64,000 nt of DNA. Source: Gordonia sp. PP30 (GTDB lineage: Bacteria; Actinomycetota; Actinomycetes; Mycobacteriales; Mycobacteriaceae). Position 1 is the first letter of the stretch, and every line of letters starts with the position of its first letter. This document shows, piece by piece, positions 27,165 to 37,026 of this stretch. The stretch spans positions 1,488,001 through 1,552,000 of the forward strand of contig NZ_CP095864.1 in the NCBI RefSeq assembly GCF_023100845.1, written 5' to 3'. The notes below the pieces were generated by a model. It was given only the letters and a program-made list of their open reading frames with translations, ran no database searches and was not told the origin of the DNA. The position numbers were made by a program, and so were the translations under genes.

Positions 27165-27197
27165 CGGGAGGGGAGCGTCATCGCGTTTCCCCTCCCG
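27165..27197 (-). terminator. Hairpin terminator after the KGG gene
   Basis: A 10-bp perfect stem (27165-27174 with 27188-27197) with a 13-base loop starts seven bases beyond the stop of the KGG gene on the minus strand. Confidence 0.65.
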
Positions 27198-27204
27198 CCC
27201 CGTG

Positions 27205-27405
27205 TCACTGGCCGCCGTGGCTGTGCTCGCCGCCGCGGACCTTGGCCTCGTGCGGCTGCTGCTCGGCACCCTTGCGGCCGGCCTCATGCGGGTCGGCGCC
27301 TTCCGGGGAACCGAACTTGCCCGGGCTGGCCTCGCCGCCCTTGTGAGCCTGTTCCTCCGTGTCGGACCGGTTGCCGAACTGTCCTGGGTTGTTCGGATCT
27401 GCCAT
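27205..27405 (-). CDS. KGG-repeat (con-10-like) stress protein
   Basis: A 66-residue, fully hydrophilic protein rich in Gly, Glu, His and Lys: NPGQFGNRSDTEEQAHKGGE, then EAGRKGAEQQPHEA and a Gly/His tail. This is the KGG/con-10 pattern of small, probably disordered proteins made in general stress and stationary phase. ATG at 27403-27405 with a strong AGGAGGT ribosome site. A near-consensus SigF promoter is 51 bases upstream and a hairpin terminator follows, so it is a monocistronic stress gene. Its molecular role is not known. Confidence 0.88.
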   Translation of the reverse strand: MADPNNPGQFGNRSDTEEQAHKGGEASPGKFGSPEGADPHEAGRKGAEQQPHEAKVRGGEHSHGGQ

Positions 27406-27456
27406 CGTCGAACACCTCCTTGTCGTGTGTTGTCGCGGAAGCTCCGCGGCCAAGGA

Positions 27457-27482
27457 GTACCCGAGCGGGCGAGTGCTAAACG
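27457..27482 (-). promoter_or_regulatory. SigF-type promoter of the KGG gene
   Basis: On the minus strand CGTTT (complement of 27478-27482), 15 bases, then GGGTAC (complement of 27457-27462). This fits GTTT-N15-17-GGGTA. The start codon is 51 bases downstream. Confidence 0.72.
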
Positions 27483-28502
27483 TCAGCCGGCGAGAATCGC
27501 CGTGACCTCCGGTGAGGCGTAGAACGGGGCGAGCTGTTCGCGCACGATCCGCTCCAGTTCGCCGTTCGCGGCGGACGCCGCCAGCAGACGGGGTGCCATC
27601 TGGACGGCGTAGCCGACCAGATCGTCGCGGGTCAGGTCGATGTCCTCGATGAGCACGGCCGCGGGGTGCCCCGCATAGGTGTCGAAGAATCCGTCGACGA
27701 ACGCCTCGGCCAGCGCGATGACCGGCCGGCTCGTGGCGGCCGCGATCACGACGTCCTGGGCCAGCCCGGCGACGCGCAGGGCGTCGTCGGGGGAGAGCAC
27801 GGTGTCGTGGCGGCGGACCGGGCGATCGGCGTACAGATCGAAGACCTCCAGGACGGCGGTCCGGGTCTGCGGGTCGTTCAGGGTGGCGATGATGATCTTG
27901 TTCAGCCTGCTCATCGCGAATTCCGCGCCCTTGGCGGCGGTGTCGCCGAAGAACTGCTCGAACTGCTCGCCGGTCTTCCCGATGGCCTTGCCGGCGACGG
28001 AGGTGCCCAGGTTGACCAGCGAGCCGACGCCGGGGATCTTCTCGGCGACCGCGCGATTGCCCGCGAGGACGTCGTTCACGATGCGCCCGACGAAGCGGGA
28101 CGCCAGCGAGGCGACGAGCGGGCTGCTGGTGAGCTCGTCCAGCGCGCGTTCGAGGGCGGGGGTGAGCGCGAGCGTCTCGTCGGTGAGCCGTTCGATGTTG
28201 TCGCGGTCGATGAGTTCGCGGAGCGTGTACTCACCGGCCGGGTTGCCGACCACGATCGACGCTCCCGACTCGGCGAGCGTCGTCGCTGCGGAACTGGCCG
28301 GCAGCCGCGCGGCGAGAAGTCTGACCAGGGACTTCACCTGGGCGGGGTCGACCAGCTCGCCCACGGTCGTCTTCTCGGCGGCGGCCAGGACGTCGTCGAC
28401 GAGCCGAGTGGTGACCTCGGTGACCTCGTCGCCGGTGAGGCGTCCCAGCGCCCAGCGGACCTGCGCGTCGAGCAGTTGCTCGGCGATCGATACGTCGCTC
28501 AT
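27483..28502 (-). CDS. Conserved actinobacterial hypothetical protein
   Basis: A 339-residue, mainly helical protein without a recognisable catalytic motif. It begins MSDVSIAEQLLDAQVRWALG and contains repeated amphipathic helices; a Gly/Val-rich stretch (KIPGVGSLVNLGTSVAGKAIG) near residue 185 could be a weak membrane-associated helix. The ATG at 28500-28502 is taken; the frame is open upstream through the next gene, which is a shadow. Only five bases separate it from the preceding small membrane protein gene, so the two form an operon. The function is unknown. Confidence 0.75.
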   Translation of the reverse strand: MSDVSIAEQLLDAQVRWALGRLTGDEVTEVTTRLVDDVLAAAEKTTVGELVDPAQVKSLVRLLAARLPASSAATTLAESGASIVVGNPAGEYTLRELIDRDNIERLTDETLALTPALERALDELTSSPLVASLASRFVGRIVNDVLAGNRAVAEKIPGVGSLVNLGTSVAGKAIGKTGEQFEQFFGDTAAKGAEFAMSRLNKIIIATLNDPQTRTAVLEVFDLYADRPVRRHDTVLSPDDALRVAGLAQDVVIAAATSRPVIALAEAFVDGFFDTYAGHPAAVLIEDIDLTRDDLVGYAVQMAPRLLAASAANGELERIVREQLAPFYASPEVTAILAG

Positions 28503-28507
28503 GGCGG

Positions 28508-28774
28508 TCAGTTCAGCCCGTCCCGGCGCTTCTGCTCCTCGTACTGCGCAGCGGCGCTCTCGTGCTCGGGATTCTCGGTGATCAACGACTGGCCGCCGAA
28601 CTCGCGGTAGAGCGCGAACACCGCGAGGATCAGGCCGAGGACGCCGCACGCGTAGGTGCTGCCGGGGACGTGCGACCATCCGCGGTTGACGACGTCGACG
28701 ATCGCCCAGATCACCCCGACGAAGCCGAGGCCGACCATGAGGACCAGGAATCCGCTCACACGCATGGCGTTCAT
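28508..28774 (-). CDS. Small two-helix membrane protein
   Basis: An 88-residue protein with two hydrophobic segments (about residues 6-29 and 40-58, the second as YACGVLGLILAVFALYREF) and a charged C-terminus ending EEQKRRDGLN. ATG 28774 is used; an in-frame ATG at 28765 is equally possible. First gene of a two-gene unit with the 339-residue hypothetical. Divergent from the shikimate dehydrogenase-like gene across 67 bases. No family recognised with certainty. Confidence 0.72.
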   Translation of the reverse strand: MNAMRVSGFLVLMVGLGFVGVIWAIVDVVNRGWSHVPGSTYACGVLGLILAVFALYREFGGQSLITENPEHESAAAQYEEQKRRDGLN

Positions 28775-28841
28775 CCTGCCATGGGCGTGTGCGATGGCCC
28801 GGGCACCAGTCGGCTTCGTGTTTTCCGCCTACGCTGAGCAC

Positions 28842-29684
28842 ATGACCGACCTGCCGGACCCGCCGCACGCCCGCGCCCTCGACCGCGACACCGCGCTCTG
28901 CGTCTCGCTCGCCGCGCGGCCGTCGAACCACGGCACCCGATTCCACAATTACCTGTACAACGCGCTCGGGCTGAACTACGTCTACAAGTCCTTCGCACCG
29001 CGCGACCTCGCCGCCGCCGTCGAAGGCATCCGCGGCCTCCCGATCCGCGGCGCCGCGGTATCGATGCCGTACAAGGAAGCGGTGATCGACCTGGTCGACA
29101 TCATGGAACCGTCGGCCGCGGCGATCGAATCGGTGAACACGATCGTCAACGACGACGGGGTGCTGCGCGCCTACAACACCGACTATCAGGCCGTCGCCGA
29201 CCTGCTCGAGGGGTCCGGATTCGACCGCGCCTGGCCGGTCGCCGTCGCCGGCAGCGGCGGGATGGCCAAGGCCGTGGTGGCGGCCTTGCGCGACACCGGG
29301 TTCGGCGACGTCACCGTCGTCGCCCGCAACACCTCCACCGGCACCGACCTCGCCGGCCGCTACGGGTTCGCCTACCGCCCGGTGCTGAACGACGACGACC
29401 GCCCCGCGCTCCTGGTCAACGCCACCCCGATCGGGATGGCGGGTGACGCGGCGGAGTCGGCACCCTTCCCGGACGCGGTGATCGACGCCGCCCTGGCCGG
29501 GTTCGACGTGGTCGCGATGCCGCCGGACACCCCGCTGGTACGACGACTGCGCGCCGCGGACAAGCCGGTGATCAGCGGCGACGCGGTGATCGCCGGTCAG
29601 GCGGCACTGCAGTTCGTGCTGTACACCGGTGTCACCCCGCCGCCCGAACTGGTCCGGGCGGCGTCGGAATACGCGAGGTCGTAG
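28842..29684 (+). CDS. Shikimate 5-dehydrogenase-like oxidoreductase
   Basis: A 280-residue member of the AroE superfamily. The substrate domain has GAAVSMPYKEAVIDL, with the catalytic Lys of PYKE, then ESVNTIVN and AYNTDYQAV with the catalytic Asp. The nucleotide domain has the GSGGMAKAVVAAL loop and NATPIGM. These residues are the AroE active site, so reduction of 3-dehydroshikimate or a related keto-acid by NADPH is likely. It is a divergent, stand-alone copy not in an aro operon, so it may be a paralogue rather than the pathway AroE. ATG 28842. Confidence 0.86.
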   Translation: MTDLPDPPHARALDRDTALCVSLAARPSNHGTRFHNYLYNALGLNYVYKSFAPRDLAAAVEGIRGLPIRGAAVSMPYKEAVIDLVDIMEPSAAAIESVNTIVNDDGVLRAYNTDYQAVADLLEGSGFDRAWPVAVAGSGGMAKAVVAALRDTGFGDVTVVARNTSTGTDLAGRYGFAYRPVLNDDDRPALLVNATPIGMAGDAAESAPFPDAVIDAALAGFDVVAMPPDTPLVRRLRAADKPVISGDAVIAGQAALQFVLYTGVTPPPELVRAASEYARS

Positions 29685-29705
29685 GGGCGCCGCCGGTCAC
29701 GACGT

Positions 29706-30257
29706 TCACATCCCCGGCAGGTCGATCTCGACGGGGAACGGATCGGCGGTACGGAACACGCCGGTGACGGGCGGACACGATTCGGTGTACTCGCCGTCGT
29801 CGCCGAGTCTCAGCACGGTGAGTGAGCGGTCGGGTTCCAGAATCCAGTAGTGCGGGATGCCCGCGCGGGCGTATTCGTACCGCTTCATCACCCGGTCGGT
29901 CCCGGCACTGCCCGGGGAGACTATCTCCACGACGAGGACGACGTCCGAGGCCGCGACAGGCTGTGGGCCTCCGGTGCGGATCACGGCGATGTCGGGCACT
30001 CGCACCGTCGCGGGGCCGCGCGCTTCGACGACGACATCGATCTCGCCGAATCCCTGTATACCCGGCGGGCAGGCGGCACGCAGCGCCGCCAGCATCTCGA
30101 ACTGCGCGTTCTGATGCTCTTGTCTCGGCCTCGGTGACACCCGCAGTACGCCCTCTTGCAGCTCGGTGTGAACGAGCTCGTCCTCGGGCATCGCGGCCCA
30201 GTCGGACAGCGTCAGCAACCCGAGAGGCTCGGGCATGGGGGAGTGCTGCGCGGTCAT
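29706..30257 (-). CDS. Uma2 family (DUF820) PD-(D/E)XK endonuclease-like protein
   Basis: A 183-residue Uma2/DUF820 protein. It opens with LTLSDWAAMPEDELVHTELQ (the family start with the conserved Glu), then EHQNAQFEMLAALR, and the restriction-like core VRVPDIAVI ... DVVLVVEIVSPG, where D, E and the following K (VMKRYEYARAGIPHYW) form a PD-(D/E)XK site. Such genes are abundant in cyanobacteria and some actinobacteria and are sometimes associated with mobile DNA. ATG at 30255-30257. Single gene, divergent from argS, convergent with the AroE-like gene. Biological role unknown. Confidence 0.9.
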   Translation of the reverse strand: MTAQHSPMPEPLGLLTLSDWAAMPEDELVHTELQEGVLRVSPRPRQEHQNAQFEMLAALRAACPPGIQGFGEIDVVVEARGPATVRVPDIAVIRTGGPQPVAASDVVLVVEIVSPGSAGTDRVMKRYEYARAGIPHYWILEPDRSLTVLRLGDDGEYTESCPPVTGVFRTADPFPVEIDLPGM

Positions 30258-30363
30258 ACGACCACGATAGGCGCGCACCCGGACGGCGGAAAGCGCGTTG
30301 TCCACAGGCCCGGCCGCAGCCCGATTGTCGCCCGCGACCGGCGCGGCCATAGAATGGGGAGCC

Positions 30364-32016
30364 GTGACTCCCACCGATCTCGCCGCCCTGATTCGTGCTG
30401 CGACGCTGGCTGTTTTCGCCGCGCACGACCTGGACGTTTCGCTCGTCCCCGAGACCGTGGTGGTGGAGCGGCCCCGCAACCCTGAGCACGGCGACTACGC
30501 CACCAACATCGCACTTCAGCTGGGCAAGCGGGCCGGCGTCAACCCGCGCGAGCTGGCCGGCTGGCTGGTCGAGGAACTGCGGGCGTCCGACGGCATCGAC
30601 GACGCCGACTTCGCCGGTCCGGGTTTCGTGAACCTGCGGCTGGCCGCCGCGGCGCAGAACGCGACCGTGGCGACCATCCTGGAGCAGGGCGAGAAGTACG
30701 GTCTCGGCGACGAACTCGCCGATTCGGTGGTCAACCTCGAATTCGTCTCGGCCAACCCGACCGGCCCGATCCACCTCGGCGGCACCCGCTGGGCCGCCGT
30801 CGGCGACGCCCTCGGCCGTGTTCTGGCCGCCCGCGGCGCCACGGTGACCCGCGAGTACTACTTCAACGACCACGGCGAACAGATCAACCGCTTCGCCCGC
30901 TCTCTCGAGGCCGCCGCCCGCGGTCTCCCGGCGCCGGAGGACGGCTACGCCGGCGAGTACATCAACGACATCGCCGACGCGGTGGTCGCCGCTCACCCGG
31001 GCGTGCTGGACGAGTCCGACGACGAGCGCCTGGAGACCTTCCGCGCGCAGGGTGTCGACCTGATGTTCACCCACATCAAGCGGACGCTCGCCGAGTTCGG
31101 CACCGTCTTCGACGTCTACACCCACGAGAACTCGATGTTCGATCGCGGCCTGGTCGAGGACGCGATCGCCGACCTCAAGGCCAGCGACAACCTGTACGAG
31201 GCCGACGGTGCCTGGTGGCTGCGCTCCACCAATTACGGCGACGACAAGGACCGTGTGGTCCTCAAGAGCGACGGCAACGCCGCCTACATCGCCGGTGACA
31301 TCGCGTACCTCAAGGACAAGCACGACCGCGGCTTCAATCACCTCATCTACATGCTCGGCGCCGACCACCACGGCTATGTGGTGCGCCTGAAGGCGGCCGC
31401 GGCCGCGCTCGGCTACGACGCGGACAGCGTCGAGGTGCTGATCGGGCAGATGGTGAACCTGGTGCGCGACGGCAAGTCGGTCCGCATGAGCAAGCGGGCT
31501 GGCACCGTCATCACCCTCGACGACCTCGTGGAGGCCGTCGGCGTCGACGCCGCCCGCTACGCGCTGATCCGCTCGTCCATCGACGCCAACATCGACATCG
31601 ACCTCGACCTGCTGCGCAAGCAGTCCGCGGAGAATCCGGTCTACTACGTGCAGTACGCCCACGCGCGACTCTGCGCGCTCGCCCGCAACGCCGCGGAACT
31701 GGGCCTGACCGCGAGCCTCGATCACCTCGACCTGCTCACCGACCCGGCCGAGGGTGAGCTGATCCGGACCCTCGGCGACTTCGGCTCCACGGTGGCCACC
31801 GCCGCGGAACTGCGTGAGCCGCACCGGATTCCGCGCTACCTGGAAAGCCTCGCCGGGAGCTACCACCGCTTTTACGCCCACTGCCGCGTGCTGCCCCAGG
31901 GTGACGAGGAGGCGGGCGACGTGCATGCCGCGCGTCTCGCCCTGTGCGCCGCGACCCGCCAGGTGCTCGCCAACGGCCTCGACATGGTCGGCGTCAGCGC
32001 CCCCGAACGGATGTAG
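30364..32016 (+). CDS. argS: Arginyl-tRNA synthetase
   Basis: A 550-residue class I aminoacyl-tRNA synthetase that charges tRNA-Arg in the cytoplasm. The ArgRS N-terminal tRNA-recognition domain precedes [20 protein letters not shown], which holds the HIGH-like motif. [13 protein letters not shown] carries the KMSK-like motif, and the C-terminal helical anticodon-binding domain ends SAPERM. Length equals the mycobacterial enzyme (about 550). GTG start at 30364 fits the family; the frame is open to 30298 without homology. First gene of the argS-lysA-hom-thrC-thrB run, as in M. tuberculosis. Confidence 0.97.
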   Translation: MTPTDLAALIRAATLAVFAAHDLDVSLVPETVVVERPRNPEHGDYATNIALQLGKRAGVNPRELAGWLVEELRASDGIDDADFAGPGFVNLRLAAAAQNATVATILEQGEKYGLGDELADSVVNLEFVSANPTGPIHLGGTRWAAVGDALGRVLAARGATVTREYYFNDHGEQINRFARSLEAAARGLPAPEDGYAGEYINDIADAVVAAHPGVLDESDDERLETFRAQGVDLMFTHIKRTLAEFGTVFDVYTHENSMFDRGLVEDAIADLKASDNLYEADGAWWLRSTNYGDDKDRVVLKSDGNAAYIAGDIAYLKDKHDRGFNHLIYMLGADHHGYVVRLKAAAAALGYDADSVEVLIGQMVNLVRDGKSVRMSKRAGTVITLDDLVEAVGVDAARYALIRSSIDANIDIDLDLLRKQSAENPVYYVQYAHARLCALARNAAELGLTASLDHLDLLTDPAEGELIRTLGDFGSTVATAAELREPHRIPRYLESLAGSYHRFYAHCRVLPQGDEEAGDVHAARLALCAATRQVLANGLDMVGVSAPERM

Positions 32017-32025
32017 AGAACCGAT

Positions 32026-33447
32026 ATGGCACACCCCGCAGGCCCCCGGCACGCCGAGATCCTGGCCGCCCCGCATCTCGCGGAGCGGCCGAGTTCCCCC
32101 GAGGCGATGGCCGAGATTCCCGCAAATGTCTTCCCGCGCAACGCTTCTCGTGATGCCGATGGTGTCCTGGAGATCGCCGGAGTGACCGTCGACCGACTGG
32201 CCGCCGACTACGGGACGCCGCTCTTCGTCTACGACGAGGACGACTTCCGTTCGCGCTGCGCCGACATGCAAGCGGCCTTCGCGCCCTACGGCCGCGTGCA
32301 CTACGCGTCGAAGGCCTTCCTCTCGGTGCAGATCGCCACGTGGGTCGAATCCGAGGGCCTGTCGCTCGACGTGTGTTCCGGCGGCGAGCTCGCGGTGGCC
32401 CTGCGCGCCGGTTTCCCGGCCGAGCGGATCGCCCTGCACGGCAACAACAAGAGCGAGACCGAGCTGGCCGCCGCGCTCGACGCGGGCATCGGGCACGTGG
32501 TGCTCGATTCGATGATCGAGATCGAGCGCCTGGACCGCCTCGCCGGGGAGCGCGGCGTGGTCGCGGACGTGCTGGTCCGCGTCACTCCGGGCGTCGAGGC
32601 GCACACCCACGAGTTCATCTCGACCGCCCACGAGGACCAGAAGTTCGGCTTCGCGCTGAACGGCGGAGTGGCGATGGACGCCGTGCGGGCCGTGTTCGCC
32701 ACCGACCATCTGCGCCTGGTCGGCCTGCACAGCCACATCGGCTCGCAGATATTCGAGATCGACGGCTTCGAACTGGCCGCCCACCGTGTCCTCGGCCTGC
32801 TCGCCGAGATCGTCGCCGAGTTCGGCGTCGCGAAGACCTCGCAGATCGAGACGTTGGATCTCGGTGGGGGACTGGGCATTTCGTACATGCCGAGCGATGA
32901 TCCGCCGCCGGTCAAGGTCCTCGCCGATGCGCTGGCCGCGATCGTTCAGCGGGAGTCCGCACAACTCGGACTGCCGACCCCGAAGATCGCCGTCGAACCC
33001 GGCCGCGCCATCGCCGGACCGGCCGGTGTCACCCTCTACCGCGTCGGCACCGTCAAGGACGTCGCGCTCGACGGCAAGGCCGTGCGACGGTACGTCTCGG
33101 TGGACGGCGGTATGAGCGACAACATCCGCACCGTGCTGTACGACGCCGAGTACGACGTCCGGCTGGCCTCGCGCGCGTCGCAGGCCCGCGCCGTGGTGTG
33201 CCGCGTGGTCGGCAAGCACTGCGAGAGCGGGGACATCGTCGTCCGCGACTGCTGGCTGCCCGAGGACCTGCGGCCCGGTGACCTGCTGGCCGTCGGCGCC
33301 ACCGGCGCGTACTGCTATTCCATGTCGAGCCGCTACAACCTGGTGCCGCGGCCCGCGGTGGTGGCGGTTCGCGACGGCGCCGCCCGCACCCTGCTGCGGC
33401 GAGAGAGCGTCGATGACTTCCTGAGCCTGGAGGTAGGCAATGAGTGA
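32026..33447 (+). CDS. lysA: Diaminopimelate decarboxylase
   Basis: A 473-residue PLP-dependent fold-III decarboxylase that makes L-lysine from meso-DAP. The PLP lysine is in [10 protein letters not shown] near residue 90; the [16 protein letters not shown] and [11 protein letters not shown] motifs and the partner-subunit active-site Cys in [11 protein letters not shown] are all present. ATG 32026, nine bases after argS. The stop overlaps the start of hom by eight bases. The 25 extra N-terminal residues relative to mycobacterial LysA could be trimmed if translation begins at the internal ATG at 32107. Confidence 0.97.
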   Translation: MAHPAGPRHAEILAAPHLAERPSSPEAMAEIPANVFPRNASRDADGVLEIAGVTVDRLAADYGTPLFVYDEDDFRSRCADMQAAFAPYGRVHYASKAFLSVQIATWVESEGLSLDVCSGGELAVALRAGFPAERIALHGNNKSETELAAALDAGIGHVVLDSMIEIERLDRLAGERGVVADVLVRVTPGVEAHTHEFISTAHEDQKFGFALNGGVAMDAVRAVFATDHLRLVGLHSHIGSQIFEIDGFELAAHRVLGLLAEIVAEFGVAKTSQIETLDLGGGLGISYMPSDDPPPVKVLADALAAIVQRESAQLGLPTPKIAVEPGRAIAGPAGVTLYRVGTVKDVALDGKAVRRYVSVDGGMSDNIRTVLYDAEYDVRLASRASQARAVVCRVVGKHCESGDIVVRDCWLPEDLRPGDLLAVGATGAYCYSMSSRYNLVPRPAVVAVRDGAARTLLRRESVDDFLSLEVGNE

Positions 33448-34765
33448 CTCCGCAGTGCAGGAGCTTCCGGGGCGCCCGATCGGCGTCGCGGTCCTGGGGA
33501 TGGGCAATGTCGGCACCGAAGTGGTCCGCATCCTCATCGAGAACGCCGACGACATCCGCGCCCGCGTCGGTGCGCCGGTGGAGCTGCGCGGTGTCGCCGT
33601 GCGCGACACCGCGCGGGAACGCCCGGGCATCGACCCGGCGCTGCTGACCGGCGACGCCGAGGCACTCGTCGCCCGTGACGACGTGGACCTCGTGGTGGAG
33701 CTGGTCGGCGGCATCGAGCCGCCGCGGACGCTGATCCGCGCCGCTCTGGAGGCCGGCAAGTCGGTGATCACCGCCAACAAGGCGCTGATGGCTGCGTATT
33801 CCGGCGAGCTGTCGGAGGCGGCGGCGCGCAATCGCGTCGACCTGTACTTCGAGGCCGCCGTCGCCGGTGCGATCCCGGTGATCCGGCCGCTGACCCAGTC
33901 GCTCGCCGGTGACTCGGTGAACCGGGTGGCAGGCATCGTCAACGGCACCACCAACTACATCCTCTCGGAGATGGCCGAGACCGGCGCCGACTACGCCGAC
34001 GTGCTCGCCGAGGCCGGTCGCCTGGGCTACGCCGAGGCCGATCCGACCGCCGACGTGGAGGGCTACGACGCCGCCGCCAAGGCCGCCATTCTCGCCTCCA
34101 TCGCCTTCCACTCGCGGGTGACCGCCGACGACGTCTACCGCGAGGGCATCACCGCGATCACCGCCGACGACCTCGAAGCGGCGAAGAAGTTCGACTGCAC
34201 CGTCAAGCTCCTCGCGATCTGCGAGCGACTGAATGATGAAGGGGCAGAACGGATTTCGGCACGCGTCTACCCGGCGCTGATTCCGCTGGAGCATCCCCTG
34301 GCGGCCGTCAACGGTGCGTTCAACGCCGTCGTCGTCGAATCCGAGAACGCCGGCCGGCTGATGTTCTACGGGCAGGGCGCCGGTGGCGCGCCCACCGCCG
34401 CCGCCGTGATGGGCGATCTGGTGATGGCCGCGCGCAACCGCGTCTACAGCGGCCGCGGTCCGCTGGAGTCGACCTACGCGTCGCTGCCGATCGCGCCGAT
34501 CGACGACGTGCCCACCCGCTACTACGTGTCGATGCGCGTCGCCGACCGCCCCGGTGTGCTCGCCCAGATCTCCGGCGCGTTCGCCGAACGCGGCGTGAGC
34601 ATCTCCGCCATGCGCCAGGAGGGTGCGGGCGAGGACGCGCGCCTGATCATCGTCACCCATCGCGCCTCCGACCGCGCTCAGTCGGAAACCGTTGCCGGAC
34701 TTGAAGAAATGGACTCCGTGATCGAGGTGTCCAGTGTGCTCCGCCTGGAGGGAACCGATGACTGA
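33440..34765 (+). CDS. hom: Homoserine dehydrogenase
   Basis: A 441-residue NAD(P)H-dependent enzyme converting aspartate semialdehyde to homoserine, the entry to threonine and methionine. The Rossmann loop is [11 protein letters not shown] near residue 20. [10 protein letters not shown] and [15 protein letters not shown], plus [20 protein letters not shown], are the catalytic and hinge motifs. A C-terminal ACT domain ([19 protein letters not shown]) is present, the usual site for threonine feedback control. ATG 33440 overlaps lysA by eight bases, and its own end overlaps thrC by eight bases. Confidence 0.97.
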   Translation: MSDSAVQELPGRPIGVAVLGMGNVGTEVVRILIENADDIRARVGAPVELRGVAVRDTARERPGIDPALLTGDAEALVARDDVDLVVELVGGIEPPRTLIRAALEAGKSVITANKALMAAYSGELSEAAARNRVDLYFEAAVAGAIPVIRPLTQSLAGDSVNRVAGIVNGTTNYILSEMAETGADYADVLAEAGRLGYAEADPTADVEGYDAAAKAAILASIAFHSRVTADDVYREGITAITADDLEAAKKFDCTVKLLAICERLNDEGAERISARVYPALIPLEHPLAAVNGAFNAVVVESENAGRLMFYGQGAGGAPTAAAVMGDLVMAARNRVYSGRGPLESTYASLPIAPIDDVPTRYYVSMRVADRPGVLAQISGAFAERGVSISAMRQEGAGEDARLIIVTHRASDRAQSETVAGLEEMDSVIEVSSVLRLEGTDD

Positions 34766-35843
34766 CACCACCTACGCACCTGTTCACCGCGGCTGGCCCG
34801 GCCTGATCGAGGCCTACCGCTCGCGCATGCCGGTCGGCGACGACTGGAAGATCGTGACGCTGCTCGAGGGCGGCACCCCGCTGATCTCGGCGCCGTACCT
34901 CAGCGAGGTCACCGGCTGCGAGGTCTACCTCAAGGTCGAGGGCCTCAACCCGACAGGGTCGTTCAAGGACCGCGGCATGACGATGGCCGTCACCACCGCC
35001 GTCAACAACGGCAAGCGCGCCGTGCTGTGCGCGTCCACCGGCAACACCTCCGCCTCGGCGGCCGCCTACGCCACCCGCGCGGGCATCACCAGCGCGGTGC
35101 TGATCCCCGAGGGCAAGATCGCGATGGGCAAGCTGGCCCAGGCCGTGATGCACGGTGCCAAGGTGATCCAGGTGCAGGGCAACTTCGACGACTGTCTGGA
35201 GCTGGCCCGCAAGGTGACCTCCGACTACCCGGAGATCGAGCTGGTCAACTCGGTGAATCCGGCTCGCATCGAGGGCCAGAAGACGGCGTCGTTCGAGATC
35301 GTCGACGTCCTCGGCCGGGCCCCCGACGTGCACGCTCTCCCGGTCGGCAACGCGGGCAACATCACCGCGTACTGGAAGGGCTACAAGGAGTACCACGCCG
35401 ACGGGATCATCGACGCGCTGCCGCGGATGCTCGGCGTCCAGGCCGCCGGCGCCGCGCCGCTCGTCCTCGGCGAGCCGGTACTGAACCCGGAGACCATCGC
35501 CACCGCGATCCGCATCGGTGCCCCGGCCAGCTGGAACCAGGCCGTCGCCGCCAAGGAGGAGTCGAACGGCCAGTTCCGGGCCGCGACCGACGAGAAGCTG
35601 CTGGAGGCCTACCGCCTGCTCGCCGGGAAGGTCGGCGTCTTCGTCGAGCCCGCCTCGGCCGCCAGCGTGGCCGGCCTGCTCGCCGCTCACGCCGACGGCT
35701 GGGTGAAGCCCGGCTCGCTGGTGGTCTGCACCGTCACCGGCAACGGCCTGAAGGATCCGGACACCGCCCTGCGCGACATGCCGCAGGTGGATGCCATCGC
35801 CGTCGACCCGGTTGCGGTCGCCGGGGCGCTCGGCGTGGGATAG
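34758..35843 (+). CDS. thrC: Threonine synthase
   Basis: A 361-residue PLP enzyme of fold type II that turns O-phosphohomoserine into threonine. The PLP lysine is in [15 protein letters not shown] near residue 70, followed by [15 protein letters not shown] (phosphate cup) and [15 protein letters not shown]. The ATG at 34758 overlaps the end of hom; an in-frame start 24 bases earlier is not needed. The short form without the N-terminal extension is the actinobacterial type. thrB follows nine bases after. Confidence 0.97.
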   Translation: MTDTTYAPVHRGWPGLIEAYRSRMPVGDDWKIVTLLEGGTPLISAPYLSEVTGCEVYLKVEGLNPTGSFKDRGMTMAVTTAVNNGKRAVLCASTGNTSASAAAYATRAGITSAVLIPEGKIAMGKLAQAVMHGAKVIQVQGNFDDCLELARKVTSDYPEIELVNSVNPARIEGQKTASFEIVDVLGRAPDVHALPVGNAGNITAYWKGYKEYHADGIIDALPRMLGVQAAGAAPLVLGEPVLNPETIATAIRIGAPASWNQAVAAKEESNGQFRAATDEKLLEAYRLLAGKVGVFVEPASAASVAGLLAAHADGWVKPGSLVVCTVTGNGLKDPDTALRDMPQVDAIAVDPVAVAGALGVG

Positions 35844-35852
35844 TACGTCCTC

Positions 35853-36818
35853 ATGAGTGCTAGCCCCCTCGCGCTGCTCGGCGCACCGGACGCGGACCTG
35901 CGGCTGAGCCCCGGCCTGCGTGCCGGCGTGCGCGTCCCGGCGTCGTCGGCCAACCTCGGCCCCGGCTTCGACTGTCTCGGCCTGGCGCTGGGCGTGTACG
36001 ACGACATCGTCGTGACGGTGACCGACGGCGGCGTGGCCGTCGAGGTGACCGGCGAGGCCGCCGGCGACGTGCCGCGCGACGGCCGTCATCTGGTGGCCCG
36101 CGCGGTGATTCGCGGTCTGGAGTTCGCCGGTATCGCCGCGCCGGGACTGCACCTGAAGTGCACCAACGTCATTCCGCACTCGCGCGGCCTGGGGTCGTCG
36201 GCCGCGGCGGTGGTCGGCGGGCTGGCCGCCGCGTCGGCGCTCATCGCCGCCGACGGACGACGTCCCGCGCTCACCGACGACGAGTTGGTGCAGCTCTCCG
36301 GTGAGTTCGAGGGGCACCCCGACAACGCCGCCGCCAGCGTGCTCGGCGGCGCCGTGGTGACCTGGATGACCGACGAGTCCGGCCACACCGGCTACTTCGC
36401 CCGCCGCCTGCACCTGCACCCGGCGATCGTCGCCACCGCGTTCGTCCCGCAGATCGAGTCGTCGACGGCCGTGACCCGCGGGCTGCTGCCCGACGCGGTG
36501 CCCCGCGGCGACGCGATCTTCAACCTGAGTCGTGCGGCACTGGCCGTCGTCGCACTCACCAGCGATCCCGGCTGTCTGATGGAGGCCACCCGGGACCGCC
36601 TGCATCAGGACTACCGATCGACGGCGCTGCCGGAGACCACGGCGCTGGTCGCGGAGCTGCGGCGCCGCGGACACGCGGCGACCGTGTCGGGCGCCGGTCC
36701 GTCGGTCCTGGTGCTGGGGGAGGCCGAACTCGGCGACGACGCCCGCGCCCTGGGGGCCGAACACGGCTTCGCGATGCTGTCGCTGCCCATCGGCGAGGGT
36801 GTCAAACCCCACAACTGA
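35853..36818 (+). CDS. thrB: Homoserine kinase
   Basis: A 321-residue GHMP-family kinase that phosphorylates homoserine with ATP. Motif 1 is VPASSANLGPGFDCLGLAL near residue 30, motif 2 the ATP loop HSRGLGSSAAAVVGGLAAA near residue 110, and motif 3 ATVSGAGPSVLVL close to the C-terminus. ATG 35853, nine bases after thrC. Last gene of the threonine run; a new promoter for rho appears to start just downstream of its stop. Confidence 0.96.
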   Translation: MSASPLALLGAPDADLRLSPGLRAGVRVPASSANLGPGFDCLGLALGVYDDIVVTVTDGGVAVEVTGEAAGDVPRDGRHLVARAVIRGLEFAGIAAPGLHLKCTNVIPHSRGLGSSAAAVVGGLAAASALIAADGRRPALTDDELVQLSGEFEGHPDNAAASVLGGAVVTWMTDESGHTGYFARRLHLHPAIVATAFVPQIESSTAVTRGLLPDAVPRGDAIFNLSRAALAVVALTSDPGCLMEATRDRLHQDYRSTALPETTALVAELRRRGHAATVSGAGPSVLVLGEAELGDDARALGAEHGFAMLSLPIGEGVKPHN

Positions 36819-36831
36819 CCGGTACGGTGCT

Positions 36832-36837
36832 ACACTG
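36832..36837 (+). promoter_or_regulatory. Putative -10 element of the rho transcript
   Basis: TACACT lies 13 bases after the thrB stop and matches the TANNNT -10 pattern. The -35 is not convincing. If used, it gives a leader of about 180 bases before rho. Confidence 0.4.
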
Positions 36838-36904
36838 GCAGCGTTCCGCCGCGAAGACATCTTCTCTCACGTCTTCGGTACACACCGCCACAGGCCGTCG
36901 ACTC

Positions 36905-36930
36905 CGACCGGCCGCAGCGTCGGCCGGTCG
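36905..36930 (+). promoter_or_regulatory. GC-rich hairpin in the rho leader (possible attenuator)
   Basis: A perfect 10-bp stem (36905-36914 with 36921-36930, loop CAGCGT) is followed by TGATCTTT. It resembles an intrinsic terminator inside the untranslated leader, about 95 bases ahead of the rho start codon, so it could attenuate rho transcription. Inferred from sequence only. Confidence 0.5.
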
Positions 36931-36988
36931 TGATCTTTCGCCGCGGCGGAGCACAGAGAATCTCCACACCACTTCTTCATTGTTGTGG

Positions 36989-37011
36989 GCCCGGCGGCCT
37001 CTGCCGCGGGC
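36989..37011 (+). promoter_or_regulatory. Hairpin directly upstream of the rho ribosome site
   Basis: GCCC-(G)-GCGGC pairs with GCCGC-GGGC (loop CTCT), nine pairs with one bulge. It ends just before GAAAGG (37015-37020), the ribosome site of rho, so it may modulate initiation. Confidence 0.45.
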
Positions 37012-37026
37012 AACGAAAGGACATCC

